This document shows, one piece after another, positions 30,063-30,280 of a stretch of 30,280 bases of DNA (position 1 is its first letter; each line of letters opens with the position of its first letter). This stretch comes from a virus. The stretch is taken from the IMG/VR virus record IMGVR_UViG_3300001097_002273, positions 1 through 30,280 of that record; one strand, 5' to 3'. The translations under genes were made by a program, and so were the position numbers. A model generated the notes under the pieces. The model saw only the letters and a list, made by a program, of their open reading frames with translations, was not told the DNA's origin and made no database searches.

Positions 30063-30280
30063 ATGGAATTTAAAGTATATGAAAAATTGTGGTGGGCTAC
30101 TCCATTATGGGAGTGTCCCGTATCTGAAATAGATAATAAATCAATATTAGATTATTGTTTAAAAACAAAAGAACAATACCCCGGAGTTTCAATTTCAAAT
30201 AGAGGTGGATGGCACAGTAAAGAACTGCCAACACCAATCCCCACAGATTTACAAAAATTATTTGACGATTTAACTATATT
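30063..30280 (+). CDS. 2OG-Fe(II) oxygenase-like protein, truncated by window end
   Basis: 72 codons are visible from the ATG at 30063. WWATPLWEC near the N-terminus and YPGVSISNRGGWHSKE further on match the start of the putative 2OG-Fe(II) oxygenase family (2OG-FeII_Oxy_5 type), whose members show F-x-TP-L and SN-x-GGW-x-S motifs. The iron ligands would lie beyond the window, so catalytic competence cannot be judged. It follows the complete oxygenase gene by 3 bases. Confidence 0.65.
   Translation, partial: MEFKVYEKLWWATPLWECPVSEIDNKSILDYCLKTKEQYPGVSISNRGGWHSKELPTPIPTDLQKLFDDLTI

Overview
The window is part of a T4-like (contractile-tailed myovirus) phage genome. All supported genes lie on the + strand, many abutting or overlapping by 1-4 bases (TAATG or ATGA junctions). 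Clear homologues of T4 structural genes are present: terminase large subunit gp17, portal gp20, prohead protease gp21, scaffold gp22, major capsid protein gp23, and a gp13-gp14-gp15-like neck and tail-terminator set. The DNA is very AT-rich, Shine-Dalgarno sequences are weak or absent, start codons sit behind A-rich leaders, and TATATTTA-type promoter boxes resemble the Bacteroidetes -7 element. I infer a Bacteroidetes/Flavobacteriia-type, probably aquatic, host; this is not proven.

Layout. 1-3780: accessory genes, namely a COG2509-type FAD-dependent dehydrogenase, several small unknown proteins and a P-loop kinase-like ATPase. 3782-4448: two overlapping membrane/coiled-coil genes that could be a spanin pair. 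4450-14097: DNA packaging and head genes in the order gp17, gp20, four lesser-known proteins (one a 45-residue very basic protein, one an acidic core-like protein), gp21, gp22, gp23. The gp23 reading frame is broken near 13440-13460. 14278-16038: PhoH-like ATPase interrupted by a 350-residue intein with a LAGLIDADG homing endonuclease. 16046-19690: two fibre/baseplate-type proteins, then gp13-, gp14- and gp15-like proteins. 19694-28454: a fibre module of at least seven fibre-type proteins with collagen-like Gly-Thr-Ser repeats, shuffled N-terminal modules, two S74 intramolecular chaperone ends and a glycine-rich adhesin candidate. A 765-residue double glycosyltransferase sits inside this module. 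28517-30280: two unknown proteins and two 2-oxoglutarate/Fe(II) oxygenase-type genes, the last cut by the window end.

Working together, gp20-gp21-gp22-gp23 build and mature the prohead, gp17 fills it, and gp13/14/15 join head to tail. The fibre cluster sets host recognition. The embedded glycosyltransferase joins a GT4 domain to a TibC/Aah-like O-heptosyltransferase domain with a four-cysteine iron-site signature. It is a good candidate for sugar-coating the repetitive Ser/Thr-rich fibres, and I consider this the most likely new system here. Other notable items are the gp23 frame break, a short ORF that overprints a duplicated gene end, a recurrent upstream TATTTATA motif (the reverse complement of the T4 late promoter box), and a shared STTGTGASFT peptide in gp23 and another head-region protein.
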